Source: Apostichopus japonicus | Taxonomy: Eukaryota > Echinodermata > Holothuroidea > Aspidochirotida > Stichopodidae | Assembly (NCBI RefSeq): GCF_037975245.1 | Contig: NC_092575.1 | Span: 27,131,841-27,195,840 of the forward strand | Length of the DNA stretch: 64,000 bases | Direction of reading: 5' to 3' | Part shown: piece by piece, positions 1-10,551 of the stretch | Numbering within the stretch: the stretch's first letter is position 1 | Layout: each line of letters opens with the position of its first letter | Notes under the pieces: model-generated | Database searches by the model: none | What the model saw: only the letters and a program-made list of their open reading frames with translations | What the model was told of the DNA's origin: nothing | Translations under genes and position numbers: made by a program

Positions 1-393
1 AAAGTCCCACTTGCAAACTTTCATTTTTAATTAGTATGCTCACTACCTAATTTATAGCTCAAAGCAACTATGAAATTGAAGCTGTATACAAGACTAGAAT
101 TAATCGAAAAGACAAGGGCTTATAGCTAAAGAGTTGCACATAAGTTGTGGACAGTATACTTAACCATTTTAATGAGTGCATGTATCAGAGGTTGACTTAC
201 ATACCAGCCTTCCACATGCAGGTTGCATGCTTCTTGTGGGTCAGTTGTGTACTTGTGCATGTTAACTGTGAACAGTGCTCATTGTTCAAACTTGGCAGTC
301 AATTAGCATAGGCACTCTAATGTTTATATGAGATATCTAGTCATAGCTATACTTTTTTCGAATGTAAAGTGGATTTTATGTCCTCACTTTCAG

Positions 394-710
394 ATTTAAC
401 CAAATATGAACAGCTGAGAGGAGACATTGCAAAGCATCTAGAGAAACAACATTGTGAAAAGCTAGGCGTGTATTTTGAGCTCAAGCCAGCAGAAAATGAG
501 ACAATTCAGACAGCAGCAGAATCTGGAAAGATGCTGATGAAAATATTGGATGAAAGAGAGCTCATCATGCCAAACAAAATGATCGGATTGTATGAAGGAT
601 TGAAAGCTATTCACTTTAATAAGGTGGCAAGACTGGTGGTGGAGTACATTGATACGTCACAGGAGAAGAATGAAAAGGGAACTGAAGGAGAGAAAGGTGT
701 TAAGAAAATG
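394..710 (+). CDS. Gene 1 exon: death-effector-like domain
   Basis: The exon follows a CTTTCAG acceptor and ends at ATG|GTTTGT, entering in phase 1 and leaving in phase 0. It encodes about 106 residues. The first 85 look like a six-helix death-fold domain of DED type: LRGDIAKHL, then an EKLGVYFEL helix, MLMKILDERELI, and a closing LKAIHFNKVARLVVEYI. A charged Lys/Glu-rich linker follows. An ATG lies 16 bases before the acceptor, but the matching exon of gene 2 is joined in phase to upstream exons, so I read this as an internal exon. DED domains pair homotypically in apoptosis and innate immune adaptors. Partner and function are unknown, and the DED label is by pattern, not by profile search. 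Confidence 0.75.
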
Positions 711-1058
711 GTTTGTGCTTTGTTAACACTGTTAAGACTTTGACACTTTACGCTTGTAGCTATTAAAACAAAAGTCACTTTGCATAAAATCAAGATCTTA
801 GAATATTAGAAGGTCCAGTACAGAGTGTAATTTCTGATATGTAATTTTTTTTTGTCATGCAAGTCTGTCTGAAAAGTAATCCTTTTACTAATTGTAACAG
901 TTTCTTTCTTACTCAAAGTTACGTTTTTAGAGATCAAGTTTAGCATATTCACTGAAACTTAATCAAATGTAATAATTATTTTTCTATCTTCAGTATGATA
1001 AGTTTGATACAAAAATATAATTTTATGAACAATTTGTAATATTTCATCATTATTTCAG

Positions 1059-1236
1059 GTAAAGGTTCCAGAGAAACAGGAAATCATTTCAAAAAGGGAA
1101 CCAAAGTTGTCAGTTAAATTCAAAATGTTGATATAAGAGGGATATATGAGACTGGATGTCCAAAGAGCCTTGAAATTGTCTCATGGAAAACTGGACTTGG
1201 GAAGACGGCTGTTGTTACTTGCTAAGGAAGAGCATG
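1059..1236 (+). pseudogene. Gene 1 exon: UBA-like segment with in-frame stop
   Basis: Acceptor TTTCAG, donor GTAAAG, length 178 (phase 0 in, 1 out), identical to its copy at 63651-63828. The end resembles a UBA three-helix domain: an FKMLI..EGYM..DVQRAL core, then KLDLGRRLLLLAKEE. Codon 26 is TAA at 1134-1136 where the other copy has CAA (Gln). Read normally, gene 1 would end here, before its ZU5, UPA and terminal DED exons. Those downstream exons are still open and in phase, so the stop may be recent, allelic or a sequence error. An ATG at 1146 could only restart a shortened product. UBA is a weak assignment. Confidence 0.7.
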
Positions 1237-1695
1237 GTAAAGGTACCCTATATATTCAGCTACACGGGTATTTGTTTTATATTCCTTCCGGATTTAATTA
1301 CTTGCAATCCACACTTCATGCCCTTGCTGTTTCAGTGTTAATAGAAGAAAGTTCATTTTTATTTATTTTTGTAGGAATATTACTCACGAAGTAACTACTT
1401 AATAGAAATGTAATAAAGATGCTGTAAATAAACCTTTAGAAGTGTTGTTACTATTAACAGAAATTTCTCTTCTATATCTATTTCCATTAATCACATCAAC
1501 AATTGTATGCATGTCTAATGTTATTGAATTATATTTTGATTTTTTATCATTGTATATATAGACAACAGAAGCAGTTTTGTGTTACAGAGGATACTTTTAT
1601 ATTGTGAATTGAAACAGTATATGCAATTAACACGTTTTATGAAAGTGGCAAAATACTTTCCTTTATACATGAAATGTGTTACTTTTCTCCTCCAG
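1237..1695 (+). other. Gene 1 intron before ZU5 exon
   Basis: GTAAAG donor, pyrimidine-rich tract and CCTCCAG acceptor. The first part is shared with the right-hand duplicate. Two AATAAA-like hexamers lie near 1412-1432; they could serve premature polyadenylation but nothing else supports that. Confidence 0.7.
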
Positions 1696-2019
1696 AGAGA
1701 CTTCCTTTGTTCCCAGGATCAACTCTTTATAAAGAACAGTACTTTGATCAGCGTGGAGGAGAGATGTTTATCGCAGGTGTTTGCCTGCGTGTACCAGCTG
1801 GGGCACTACACAATGGAAGGATTGTTAGTCTGTGGGTTTCTACTGACCCTGCCATTAAAGGACCAATCTCAAACAAGAGTCTAAGGTTGCCCCCCTTTGT
1901 GAAATTTGGTCCAGAAAGCATCACCTTACACAAGTCTGTCACCTTGATTATTCCACACTGTGCTTTTACTACAACTAACCAGATGGGTATTGATGTGTAC
2001 TCTGGTTTATTACAAACAG
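1696..2019 (+). CDS. Gene 1 exon: ZU5 domain
   Basis: The split codon G|AG joins the UBA-like exon to this one in frame. The exon encodes about 108 residues with the ZU5 pattern: GGEMFIAGVCLRVPAGAL, then a strand with VSLWVSTDPAI, a LPPFVKFGPESITLHKSVTLIIPHCA block, and MGIDVYSGL. ZU5 is the beta-sandwich found in ankyrins, UNC5 netrin receptors, ZO-1, PIDD and the FIIND of NLRP1/CARD8, where it packs against UPA and can hold a death-fold domain inactive. Exit is phase 1, as in the equivalent exon 58708-59166. No membrane segment is visible in the window, so a cytosolic protein is likelier than an UNC5-type receptor, though the N-terminus is missing. Confidence 0.85.
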
Positions 2020-2857
2020 GTCTGTTCTCTATTTTGTCTTGTGTTTTATACTCCAGTCAGCATTAAATATAGTCATTAAAGTTTGTATTATCGACAGAAG
2101 AATGTATATGGGCTTGTGTGTACCACCTCTTGACTTGTAAACATGATAGCCAAAAAAGTAGATAATGGTTTTATTTGACACTGGCTGTGTGGTATTAAAT
2201 GATACAAAAACCCTGCTCCACTGTAGAGGTCAAAGTCTGAAACATTTGTAACCACAATGATTCAAAACGGTTGTGTGAACTTCATATGAACTATTGCTGG
2301 TCAAAAGGTGGTTTGAGGTCAATATGTGTCAAAGCCTGAAAACCTTCCAAACCTTCGTAACTGCTAGAGTATAGCTGGAATGAAAGTCACACTTGATACG
2401 TGAAACCTCCTGCGTACACAAACACGATATTGACAAGAAAATCACTTAGCCTTCTGGTTACTGTGTAATGTATAAATCAATATCTCTAGAAGGAGTTGAT
2501 GTCCTGACAAGTCATCTCCATTTCAAGGAACCTTTCTCTTTAGTTGTACCTTGAGAGCAAACATTTCAAATGTTGCACATTTTAGGGAGAAATAAACAAC
2601 ATTTCCAAAGGAAAATCATACCCTTCAAGCTGTGTTATACTTTTTTAGTTTATCTAGTGCCCTTGCATCAATGCATAGAGTTAGATATTGTACATGATAT
2701 TGTACTACTCTGTTGTTCTCTTTATGCAGTATTTCATTTTCTACCACCAGACTGTCCCATTAAAATCATCTATGATATAGAACAGGATTGGTGTTCTACC
2801 TTTCACAATGTTAGAACAACTTTCTAGCAAAAAATTTTTGTTTTTAATTTTCTTCAG
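2020..2857 (+). other. Gene 1 intron with degenerate satellite
   Basis: About 2090-2460 carries decayed copies of the roughly 140-bp repeat that forms the array at 51400-53650: a GAGGTCAA motif, then 'tttgtaaccac' and a 'gtcaaagcctgaaaacc' phrase. The rest shows nothing recognisable. It ends with TTTTCTTCAG. Confidence 0.55.
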
Positions 2858-3087
2858 ATAAATTTGTCAAATGGAGCTTAGAAAGGAAACACCTCAGTTG
2901 CTCTATGAATAGTCAGCACTTTGCAGTTGAAGCTGAGAAACCCTGTCTCATTGGTCTTTATGTCCCTTACATACCCAAGATGTTGAAGCGAGTTTGTCTT
3001 TTACCGATTGTAAACAGAGTTGCAGAATCAGGGGATCAATTGACAATCCATCTTTGGTTTCATAATAATGACACTCTGGAACATAAA
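2858..3087 (+). CDS. Gene 1 exon: start of UPA domain
   Basis: In phase with the ZU5 exon (G|AT), 77 codons, exit phase 0 at AAA|GTAAGT. The sequence runs from the ZU5-UPA junction (FVKWSLERKHLS) into a UPA-like stretch: EAEKPCLIGLYVPYIPK, then GDQLTIHLWFHNNDTLEHK. At the junction it reads SQHFAV. In PIDD and FIIND proteins self-cleavage occurs at an HFS or F|S motif in the corresponding ZU5/UPA region. Here the Ser would be Ala, which predicts no cleavage if the positions really correspond. That alignment is by eye. Confidence 0.75.
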
Positions 3088-3782
3088 GTAAGTAGCAGAT
3101 TTCATCAGCTCAAGTGGGTATTGCTATTTGCCTCATGGTTATCTGCCTTTCTGAATGACATATGGTTCACTGATCTGTACAAGGTTGATACATTGATAAC
3201 AATAGCTACATTATTTAGTGATGGAAATGATCAAGTTCTGTCTTGATGCCCTAGAGGCACAAACCACTCTGACAGTCAAATTGTGATGATATAGTTGATG
3301 AAATGGTCATGTGAGATAAGCTGGGTTAAAGCTGTTTGTGGTCATTAATGGTTGAAATTTTTAATTTTGCAGTGGTCAAAAAGACACTGATCAGATGTCC
3401 TAGAACAACATTGAATGTTCAATAATTTATTGTTGGTGGTCATTGACAACTGACACTAAGTTTTGTAATTACAGACGCATTTGTAAATACACCTTGACTA
3501 CGTGTCCAAGATTAGACAGCGAACATTTATATTTCAGAACATAGGCTGTCAGACTATTATTGGTCTTTGATAATTCATCCTATCAGACACTCTATGTATT
3601 AGATATCGATAACATCACCCTTATTTATCAAACAATGGCCAACCCAGAGTGGGCCACACCAGGGAGCTGTTATTGCCTCCTGGTCATACATAGGAAAACT
3701 AAGCAGTGTGGCATTGATGCTAATATTAAATTTACATAAATAATAATATTATATTCCATTGTTTCATTTTTTATATTAATAG
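3088..3782 (+). other. Gene 1 intron
   Basis: No feature seen apart from a short GAGGTCAA-poor stretch of ordinary AT-rich DNA. It ends with AATAG before the next exon, a weak acceptor with a T-rich tract. Confidence 0.6.
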
Positions 3783-3926
3783 AGTCTTATCAATGAAGAA
3801 ATCTACCAGCTAAAGGTAACCATAATTCATGATCCTGTCTCTGTTGTACTCAAATCTATGGCTTCAACTTTACATGTTAGTGCTCACTCCATTACCTCAC
3901 AGTGTGACGCACATCCTAGAAAAGTG
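3783..3926 (+). CDS. Gene 1 exon: middle of UPA domain
   Basis: 48 codons, phase 0 at both ends, donor GTG|GTTAGT. It continues the UPA pattern: SLINEEIYQLK, then DPVSVVLKSMASTLHVSAHSI, which resembles the strand pair of UPA domains where a LxFK-type strand precedes a LxLS strand. It corresponds to exon 60501-60662 of gene 2, which is six codons longer. The donor is not a strong consensus, so the exact end is less certain than the reading frame. Confidence 0.65.
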
Positions 3927-4644
3927 GTTAGTAATATTGGTTAAATATTCTTGTTGGTAACATATAAAATAACATTATCTTATTTTAAAATTGTCTCCTT
4001 CTGTCATTCCTATGATATCCAATGAATGGAAAGGAGTCATATGGTCCCAGCTGCAGTTGTCTATACAGTTGATTTAATTCTGGACTAGTCCTTTATTCCA
4101 TCCTCATTGAATGTTCTTGTACTGATTATATAAGTATGTTGTAATGTGTGTAACTGTTATGGTCTCTTTTTTGTTTTTAAGTTTTTTTTAGGGTAATATG
4201 AATAATCATTCTTTTAAAAGCTTATAAGTGCTAAAAAGAAGATGAAGTTCATATTCAATAGCCTTGATTGAAGGCCAAAGTCTTGTCAAATTACTTTACA
4301 ACACCCATAAATCTCAGTATGCATAGTTCCATTAGTTGGCCGTAGAGTACTTCGGTTTACTATATATGTGGCCACTGTGGGACATGGGTGCTTTCAAAGT
4401 AAAGCACACAGCTATATTTACAAATTTTCCTTGCATTTGCCAATGTATACACCTGGATGAAGACAGGCAATTGCGGTTAATTCCTATTGCCCAAATCCAT
4501 ATCATAACAATCCAGTCGACTAAAACTGGGACCTGCATTCTTAATTTAACAAGCCCATTGCCCTTACAGCTTGACCATCATGTTCAAGGCTCCCAAAAGT
4601 GTTATCAATTAATAATTAAATATCTCTTGATTTTCGCTTTAAAG
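3927..4644 (+). other. Gene 1 intron
   Basis: An open frame happens to run from about 4336 into the next exon without a stop, but its intronic part has no domain character and no counterpart in gene 2. Nothing else is visible. Confidence 0.55.
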
Positions 4645-4797
4645 GATGTTGCTATGGAAACCCTATGGTTACAGAACAGACACAAGGTAGAATTCCATAT
4701 TCAGAATAAAGGGATCAAAGATACTGTCAACCTGGAAATAGAAGCAAGATGTGAGATGTCTGCAAAGAATCTTTTCCAGTTTAGCATTCAGTTGCAG
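4645..4797 (+). CDS. Gene 1 exon: late UPA domain
   Basis: 51 codons in phase 0, from TTAAAG|GAT to CAG|GTAACT, exactly as long as exon 61334-61486 of gene 2. It reads METLWLQNRHKVEFHI, then VNLEIEARCEM and LFQFSIQLQ. The hydrophobic alternation and the W..H..F spacing fit the closing strands of UPA. The equal length and phase in the second gene is the best evidence that the boundaries are right. Confidence 0.75.
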
Positions 4798-5254
4798 GTA
4801 ACTTGATTTTGGTTTGAATTAAAAAAAATAAAATTTGAATGCAAGGAGTTTACACGTTTTTCTTTAGATTTATCATAGCTGCTGAGATTACTTTTATATT
4901 TACCGTTTATCATGTTTTTTTTACCATTCTCTAAATTACATTATTTAAATAAGTTATGTTTTATTTCTATTGAAATCTCTTCTTTTTTTGTCTAAATTTA
5001 TGAACTGATTTCCATTATACAAGTTTGAAATATATTGTTACTATTTTACAACAATGAAATGCCTTATGACAAGCCGTCTTCATATCACAAATGTAAAACA
5101 TATACAATGTCCTAAGCAATAGGAAATAATTAACATTTTTTAACATCACTAAAACCATGTTTTGATACATACTGTCAATTGATAGAGGTGAGATATGCAC
5201 AAACTAATTTTCTAGGAGAATCATCAAGCTTCCCGCTTCTTTTCCTCTTCACAG
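4798..5254 (+). other. Gene 1 intron
   Basis: AT-rich, ending with a strong pyrimidine tract and CACAG acceptor. Nothing else recognised. Confidence 0.65.
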
Positions 5255-5315
5255 ATTGACCAATTACGACACATTGACCAAATCACATCTCCATTCCAGC
5301 TCGTACTACCTGAAT
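5255..5315 (+). CDS. Gene 1 small exon: end of UPA
   Basis: A 61-base exon between CTTCACAG and GTGAGT, entering phase 0 and leaving phase 1. It encodes IDQLRHIDQITSPFQLVLPE plus one base. Its length and phases equal those of exon 62209-62269 in gene 2, and in both genes the next exon is a DED-like domain. Too short to find alone; the parallel with gene 2 establishes it. Confidence 0.75.
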
Positions 5316-5911
5316 GTGAGTAATCACAATATTAACAAATTAAAAGCATTTTAATTAATGGTAGAGCATATGTAAAGTGTTGATAGTTGCTTTTCAATCC
5401 TTTCATATGAGATGTGTACATATAATCTTACCTTTCGAACATCAACTTTTTTACATACTGCTTACAATTCCTTACATATGAGATATGTACACCCAATCCT
5501 TCTTTGCATAAATGAGTACAGGCTGCAGTTGCCATGTCAACTGGTAGACTATAACTATCAGCTATTTGAAATATTTGATATTAAGGAAACATGAGTTTTC
5601 ACACCTAAGCAACACTCTCAAAGACTGCGTATATAAACTATTGGCGTCTAACTGCAGTGAAAATAAAACTTAATGGAATTCAACCACCTGTTTCAAAGTA
5701 AACATTCTGGAATAAAATCATATTTTGTGTTAGTTTCATTGAAATCTCTGAGCTTTTACGGTTTATTTTGCCCGTGTGTGTAAGAAACACATCACTGTTG
5801 TCTCACATTTCTAGATATTGTTTGCATGAAATAGGTTTAGTTTAATTCACTTCATGTAGAGTAATGAGTAATTTAAAATATTTACAATTTCCTCTTCTTT
5901 CAACCTTACAG
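5316..5911 (+). other. Gene 1 last intron
   Basis: Donor GTGAGT, acceptor CCTTACAG with a CT-rich tract. A short imperfect direct repeat containing 'catatgagat' occurs at about 5404 and 5475. No other feature. Confidence 0.6.
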
Positions 5912-6213
5912 CCATCATCAAATCTTTTGATCAGCTGAAACAGAACTTATCAGAGCATCTTGATGTAGAACAATCTACCCTGCTGGCAAATATTTTCCAA
6001 CTTCCTGAGGAAGTAATTACTGATATCAAGAAGCACAAAACACCAGGAACTCTTTTGTTAGAGATGCTGACCAAGAATTCACTGTTATCTCCCACGAACA
6101 TCACAAACTTGGAAAATGCCATTACGGAACAAGGAAGTGAAAAATGTGCAAAACTTTTCAGAGATTTTAGACGGAAAAATCCTGTAGTTCAAGCAACAAT
6201 GTGCCCAGAATAA
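5912..6213 (+). CDS. Gene 1 terminal exon: DED-like domain and stop
   Basis: The split codon T|CC links the small UPA exon to this final exon of 100 codons plus TAA (6211-6213). It is a death-fold domain of DED type: SFDQLKQNLSEHL, LLANIFQLPEEVI, TLLLEMLTKNSLLSPTNITNL, then ITEQGSEKCAKLFRDF. It sits where UNC5 and PIDD carry a death domain, so a ZU5-UPA-death-fold supramodule is likely. A few basic residues and a short tail follow. No clear AATAAA is seen within several hundred bases, so the 3' end of the mRNA is not placed. Confidence 0.8.
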
Positions 6214-7454
6214 TGACTGAAATCATATTGTGGGTTATTGTAAGCAAACAATGAATAATGTGAGATCATGCTGGATTTAGCAGAAGTTTTGGAAAATAGG
6301 ATCATTTAATCCGTGTCGAATGGTACCGTGGTCTTTAGGTTTAGTTCCCAGAAATATTCTTTTCATTTCCTAGGTTTATCTGTTCAAAAATCGTTCCCAG
6401 GATCATTTAGATTTGATCCTGGTATAAATTCAGTTTAATACCAGTATATATATTATACTGGGTTTGTTCCACTCAGCTTGCCGTATCATAAAAAGAGTAA
6501 TAACAAACACTTATATAGCGCTTTACATAAGGAATATCTCAAAGCGCTTTACAAAGAATGCAAAGAATAACCAATACTAATTAAAGTACTTAGCAAAGAG
6601 GAAGGTTTGAGATGAGACTTGAAAGTTTGAAAATTATAAAGTGCACGAAGGACATCCAGCAAATGGGATAATATGACATGATACTTTACAGGATATCCAG
6701 CAGATTGAACAAAAGGGATATGTTATTTAAGACAGCTTAGTCAACACTTTAGTCTTAGCCATCAGATCTTAGGTGTAATTAACATGATTGTTGAACTCCA
6801 CAGGCTTACAAATCTATAACAATTGGCTGAAAATATCCTCTGTCAGAAGTAACCAAGCCTAAAAGAGGTGGAAGTGAGAGGTGGTGAAAAAATGGTTTTA
6901 CAACATTCTGTTTAAGTGAATACTTTTGTCAAAAAGAAACAAATGCATGAACTTCTGCTGGGTACCTGAGGGAGGGGGTGGGTTGGTGGTGACTACTTTG
7001 ACACAGACTGGGAGATATATGTTTGCGCATTAGCTATGTGCTACTAAATTGTCCCTTACAAGAGGGTGAATGTATGCAACTATTATATCCATGTATTTCT
7101 CTTTTAGTTGTATATGATTTATAATGGTTTAGCACATATTGCATACTTAACAGATCCTGTATTTGTGGAAAATTAAAAGACACCTCCTACTGACTCCCTT
7201 ACAGATAACTTGTCTCCATTTTGTTGTTGTTTGTTACCTTTTGCTCTCTGTTTTCTTTCTTTTCTTACCTTTGCTATTGATTGAAAACTAGAGTATGCCA
7301 GGTCAGAAACCTAGTTCTGATCAAGTTTGCTATATGACCTAGTTAGAGTGACATTGTGAAGATGGTCGAAGGTCTGTGATACCAAGTGTAGAAGTATGTG
7401 TGACCATAGGCTAGGTTTTACACAGTTATTACTGCTGTCACTAGTCTGCTAGTC
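6214..7454. other. Gene 1 3' flank
   Basis: No gene seen. About 6495-6570 holds a short repeat with TTATATAGCGC followed by AAAGCGCTTTACA, a palindromic pair; the same TTATATAGCGC core recurs near 16648 and 28128 in unrelated surroundings, so it is a dispersed repeat. The remainder is unassigned. Confidence 0.5.
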
Positions 7455-8399
7455 ACGTCGATGATCAGCTGTTCTTCGAGCAAGGAGTGCTTCGTTGATA
7501 CTGAATTTGCATTACAATGCGTTCTCTCATTGGCTTCTCTCATTGGCGTAAAAGCACACATGAATGAAATATGTATTCAGCGCAGCCAGTAAGGACAATT
7601 TCCATATTTCAAAGCACTCGTTTTGACAGTACAAACAGTTCCAAACCTTTTATCGGTTCATTATACTGACACTTCACGAATGCTCTCAATCGGGACATGA
7701 CAGTACATATTGTTGTTCCAACTGGGTGTTCAGCTGATAAATTTTCTGATACTTTCGATCATTTATTTCTCAATTAATGCAACGTTAGCATAGTTGGCAT
7801 AGTTAGCATAGTGAAACCTAAACTTTCATGGTTCGTCAGATAAGCAGCATTGATGAAGTTCCAATTTTTGAAAATGAACAGTTTTGTGTATTTCCTTTTC
7901 CACCATAGACACAAAATCACTTTAATTTAACCCTCTGAAAATTTTATAAATTACGTATGCCTGAATCGCTTATGTGATATGTGAAGTTACTGTTAGGTGG
8001 CCTCTTATACCTACTTTTGAGTATAGAACCGGCCAAAAAAGTAAAGGCCTATGATGCTTCTACTATACAACAGTAAATTAAATAAAAGCTTTGATTTTCC
8101 ACGAAAATTTACTATCGATATGAATAATAACTTTCGCTCGAAACAGACCTTTCCTGGCGTCGATCAGCAGATGCATTGAACAGTATGGGCCCAGAGGCAG
8201 TCTCTAAGGGGCCATCGTGATGATGACATGTCCATTGAAATGAGCACGAATCGCACAGGAATATAGGGGAAATTTCAAGTCCCTTATTAACCGGTTATTA
8301 TATCAGATTATGTCTTGAGAAGTCACTTGGAAACGTGTAGAAACAGCTGCCACATACATATCAAAGACAACACAGAATGACATACTAGACTGTGTTTAA

Positions 8400-9830
8400 G
8401 AATACATCCGCGGGAAATTCTAGCGGAATTGAACGCAGAAGAGGCTGGTCATCGCAGATGAAGTTACGGACACATCCAAATGGGAGCAGCTTGTTGTGAT
8501 TATCCGCTATAGTAAAGATGATGTATCAATCAAAAGAGCAACTTGAGTTCCTCAAGTGTTAGGAAATACGGAGAGAAAACATTGCTGATACTATTTTCGA
8601 TTGCGTATCAACGAAATGCAATGCGCAAAACCTACGATGTAGCCGAGAATATGGAATGGAATCGAAAAGGCGCAGCTAAAATGTTTCAGGACATGTCGAA
8701 CAATAAAAGGGCCCCCTACATAAATTGAAGTTCGCATGAACTCAACCTTGCATTGTCGCAAGCTTCGAAAGTAATTGAAATTTTCAACATGGTTTGTTTG
8801 ATACAGTCTTTGGGTGTTTTCTTCAAGTTTAGCCCGAAAGGCCAGCGTAAACTTAACAACGCTGTCACTAAAATGGCAGGCGAGGACTGCGGAAAGCTGA
8901 AGATGAAACCATTTTGTGAGAATAGATGGGTTGAAAGGCATACATCCTCTGTCGATTTAAAGGATCTCTGCTGACTTGTATTCAAATGCCTCGCTTCAAT
9001 TCAGATAAACTAAAGCAAACATGGAATGCCAAGACGGTGGCCGAAGCAGCGGAATTACATACACAGCTAATATCTTCAACTTTCATAATATGTTTCGCCG
9101 TCTGCGGTTACATATGTGGGTACACCAAGGGCTTGGCGCCTTAGCTGCCGGGGACGGCAGTGGACATTATCCGTACCTATGACTATGTTGGCCTTACGAA
9201 CGAGCTTGAAGACATCAGGGCAAATACGAAGAGAAATTTGAGAGATTGTTTAGGCAGTGCGATGAGATGGCCGTGGAGTTTGATAATGCCAAAATCTAAT
9301 ATCAGAGGACCATATTTACCCCATTCATTGACAGTCTCATCACTGGAATGTGTGATCGGTTTTGTGAGAAGGTCACGTGACTCAATAAAAACTCTCTACC
9401 TCCTGTCGAAGCATCTCGATGAGGATCTCTCTAAGAGCCAGAACAATCTACTGGAAATTGAGGGCGCCTAGGCGCATGCCGTACGATGTCTGCTTCAAAC
9501 AAGAAGTGCGTGTGTAGCTCGGGTTTTGGTCTACTGAAGAGGTTTACCCAAACTAATATCGTAAACCTTGAAAAAGTCACAAGTAACCAAGCTGACACAT
9601 TGTAACCGAATACCACGACAGTTCTACGCATTTTATTTACATTTGCCTCTACAAGCGAGAGTGTTGAAAGAGACAACTCCATCTTGAAGTTCATCAAATG
9701 TCATCATCGGTCGACCATGGGTGAAGATCGAATGAACGCACTCTTACTTTTGTACATCCATAGGGATATGCGTCTAGACTATGGTAAATGCATTGACATA
9801 TTTGCCACATGATACACAGACGGATGTTGC
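8400..9830 (+). pseudogene. Dead hAT transposase, copy A
   Basis: Conceptual translation in shifting frames gives the landmarks of a DUF4371/hAT transposase of the ZMYM1-like type. DEVTDTSKWEQLVVIIRYS lies near 8458-8520 and NMEW..KGAAKMF near 8648. CENRWVERHT, the conserved catalytic-core motif, is near 8917; a block ending in LYLLSKHLDEDL follows at 9395. The C-terminal dimerisation region near 9640-9800 reads ASVER-like, then RMNALL.LYIHRDMRLDYGKCIDIFAT. Stops and frameshifts separate these blocks, and one block found in copy B (around 20190-20230) is partly deleted, so it is inactive. Confidence 0.85.
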
Positions 9831-10028
9831 TTAAGAATCCACTTTCTGATGATGCATGACGTATTCGTTGTTTAAACTCATGGGCATCATTAACTATAAG
9901 TTCATACTATCTGATTATCTGGATGATCTGATGATCTGACTATGATGATGCATGGCGTATGTGTTGTTTATAATCACAGTGAGCATCATTAATTATAAAT
10001 TCATACAATATGATTATCTGATTAGTAG
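9831..10028. repeat. Short tandem duplication downstream of hAT copy A
   Basis: A roughly 110-bp segment starting 'gatgatgcatg.cgta' occurs twice (about 9848 and 9939), each containing 'gcatcattaa.tataa' and 'gattatctg'. The pair is also present in unit B, at 25580-25614 and 26432-26572. Confidence 0.7.
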
Positions 10029-10551
10029 CAGGGGCGGATCCAGGGGGGCCCGGGCCCCCCCCTTTTTGAAAATCCAGATTTTTTTTACCGCGTTCGAGGG
10101 AAAGGGCCCCATGCGTGATCAGTGGCGTAGCTACGGGGGCCCCCATGAAATAGGCTGGCCCCCCACTGGCCCCCCACTGCCCCCCACTGGGAATGTTGTA
10201 AAAAAATGTTGTAAAAAAAAAAAAAAAAAAAAATAAGTGCGATTCACTTATATTTTTTGTTCAATAATTTGGGAAATAGAGTTACACAATTATCGTCTGC
10301 ATCTGGCAGAATAAGAAAATACAATATCTGTAGTAATCATGAGAATGGTCACACAGCATGGCATGGCAATGGTCGATGCGACGATTACGACCATATACCA
10401 CGAACCTTGTTGTGCTGCGCGATATCGATATCTGCTGAAAATATGTTCAGTGCTTCCACCTAGCGCAACAATCTATCAAAAGATTGGCTCCGTTTGTACA
10501 GAGCCGAGGTATCAGGTTTTCATATATTGCCTCGAGTCAAATGAATATATG

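Larger units (their letters stand above)
1..1390. repeat. Left copy of 1.4-kb segmental duplication
   Basis: This segment aligns nearly base for base with 62586 to the window end, through intron, DED exon, intron, UBA-like exon and following intron. Differences are scattered substitutions and small indels, including 3 bp in the DED exon and about 24 bp near the right end. Bases 1-393 are therefore intron in front of the DED exon, and the gene's earlier exons lie outside the window. It could be a true tandem gene duplication or an uncollapsed second haplotype. Confidence 0.9.

Noticed and set aside
379-743. A free-standing DED gene starting at the ATG at 369 or 378
   Set aside because: The equivalent exon in gene 2 joins in phase to the preceding UPA exon through a CTTTCAG acceptor just after this ATG, and the ORF end lies past the donor.
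4336-4644. Open frame leading into the UPA exon 4645-4797
   Set aside because: No domain, no equivalent in gene 2, and the exon length match (153 bases) places the true start at 4645.
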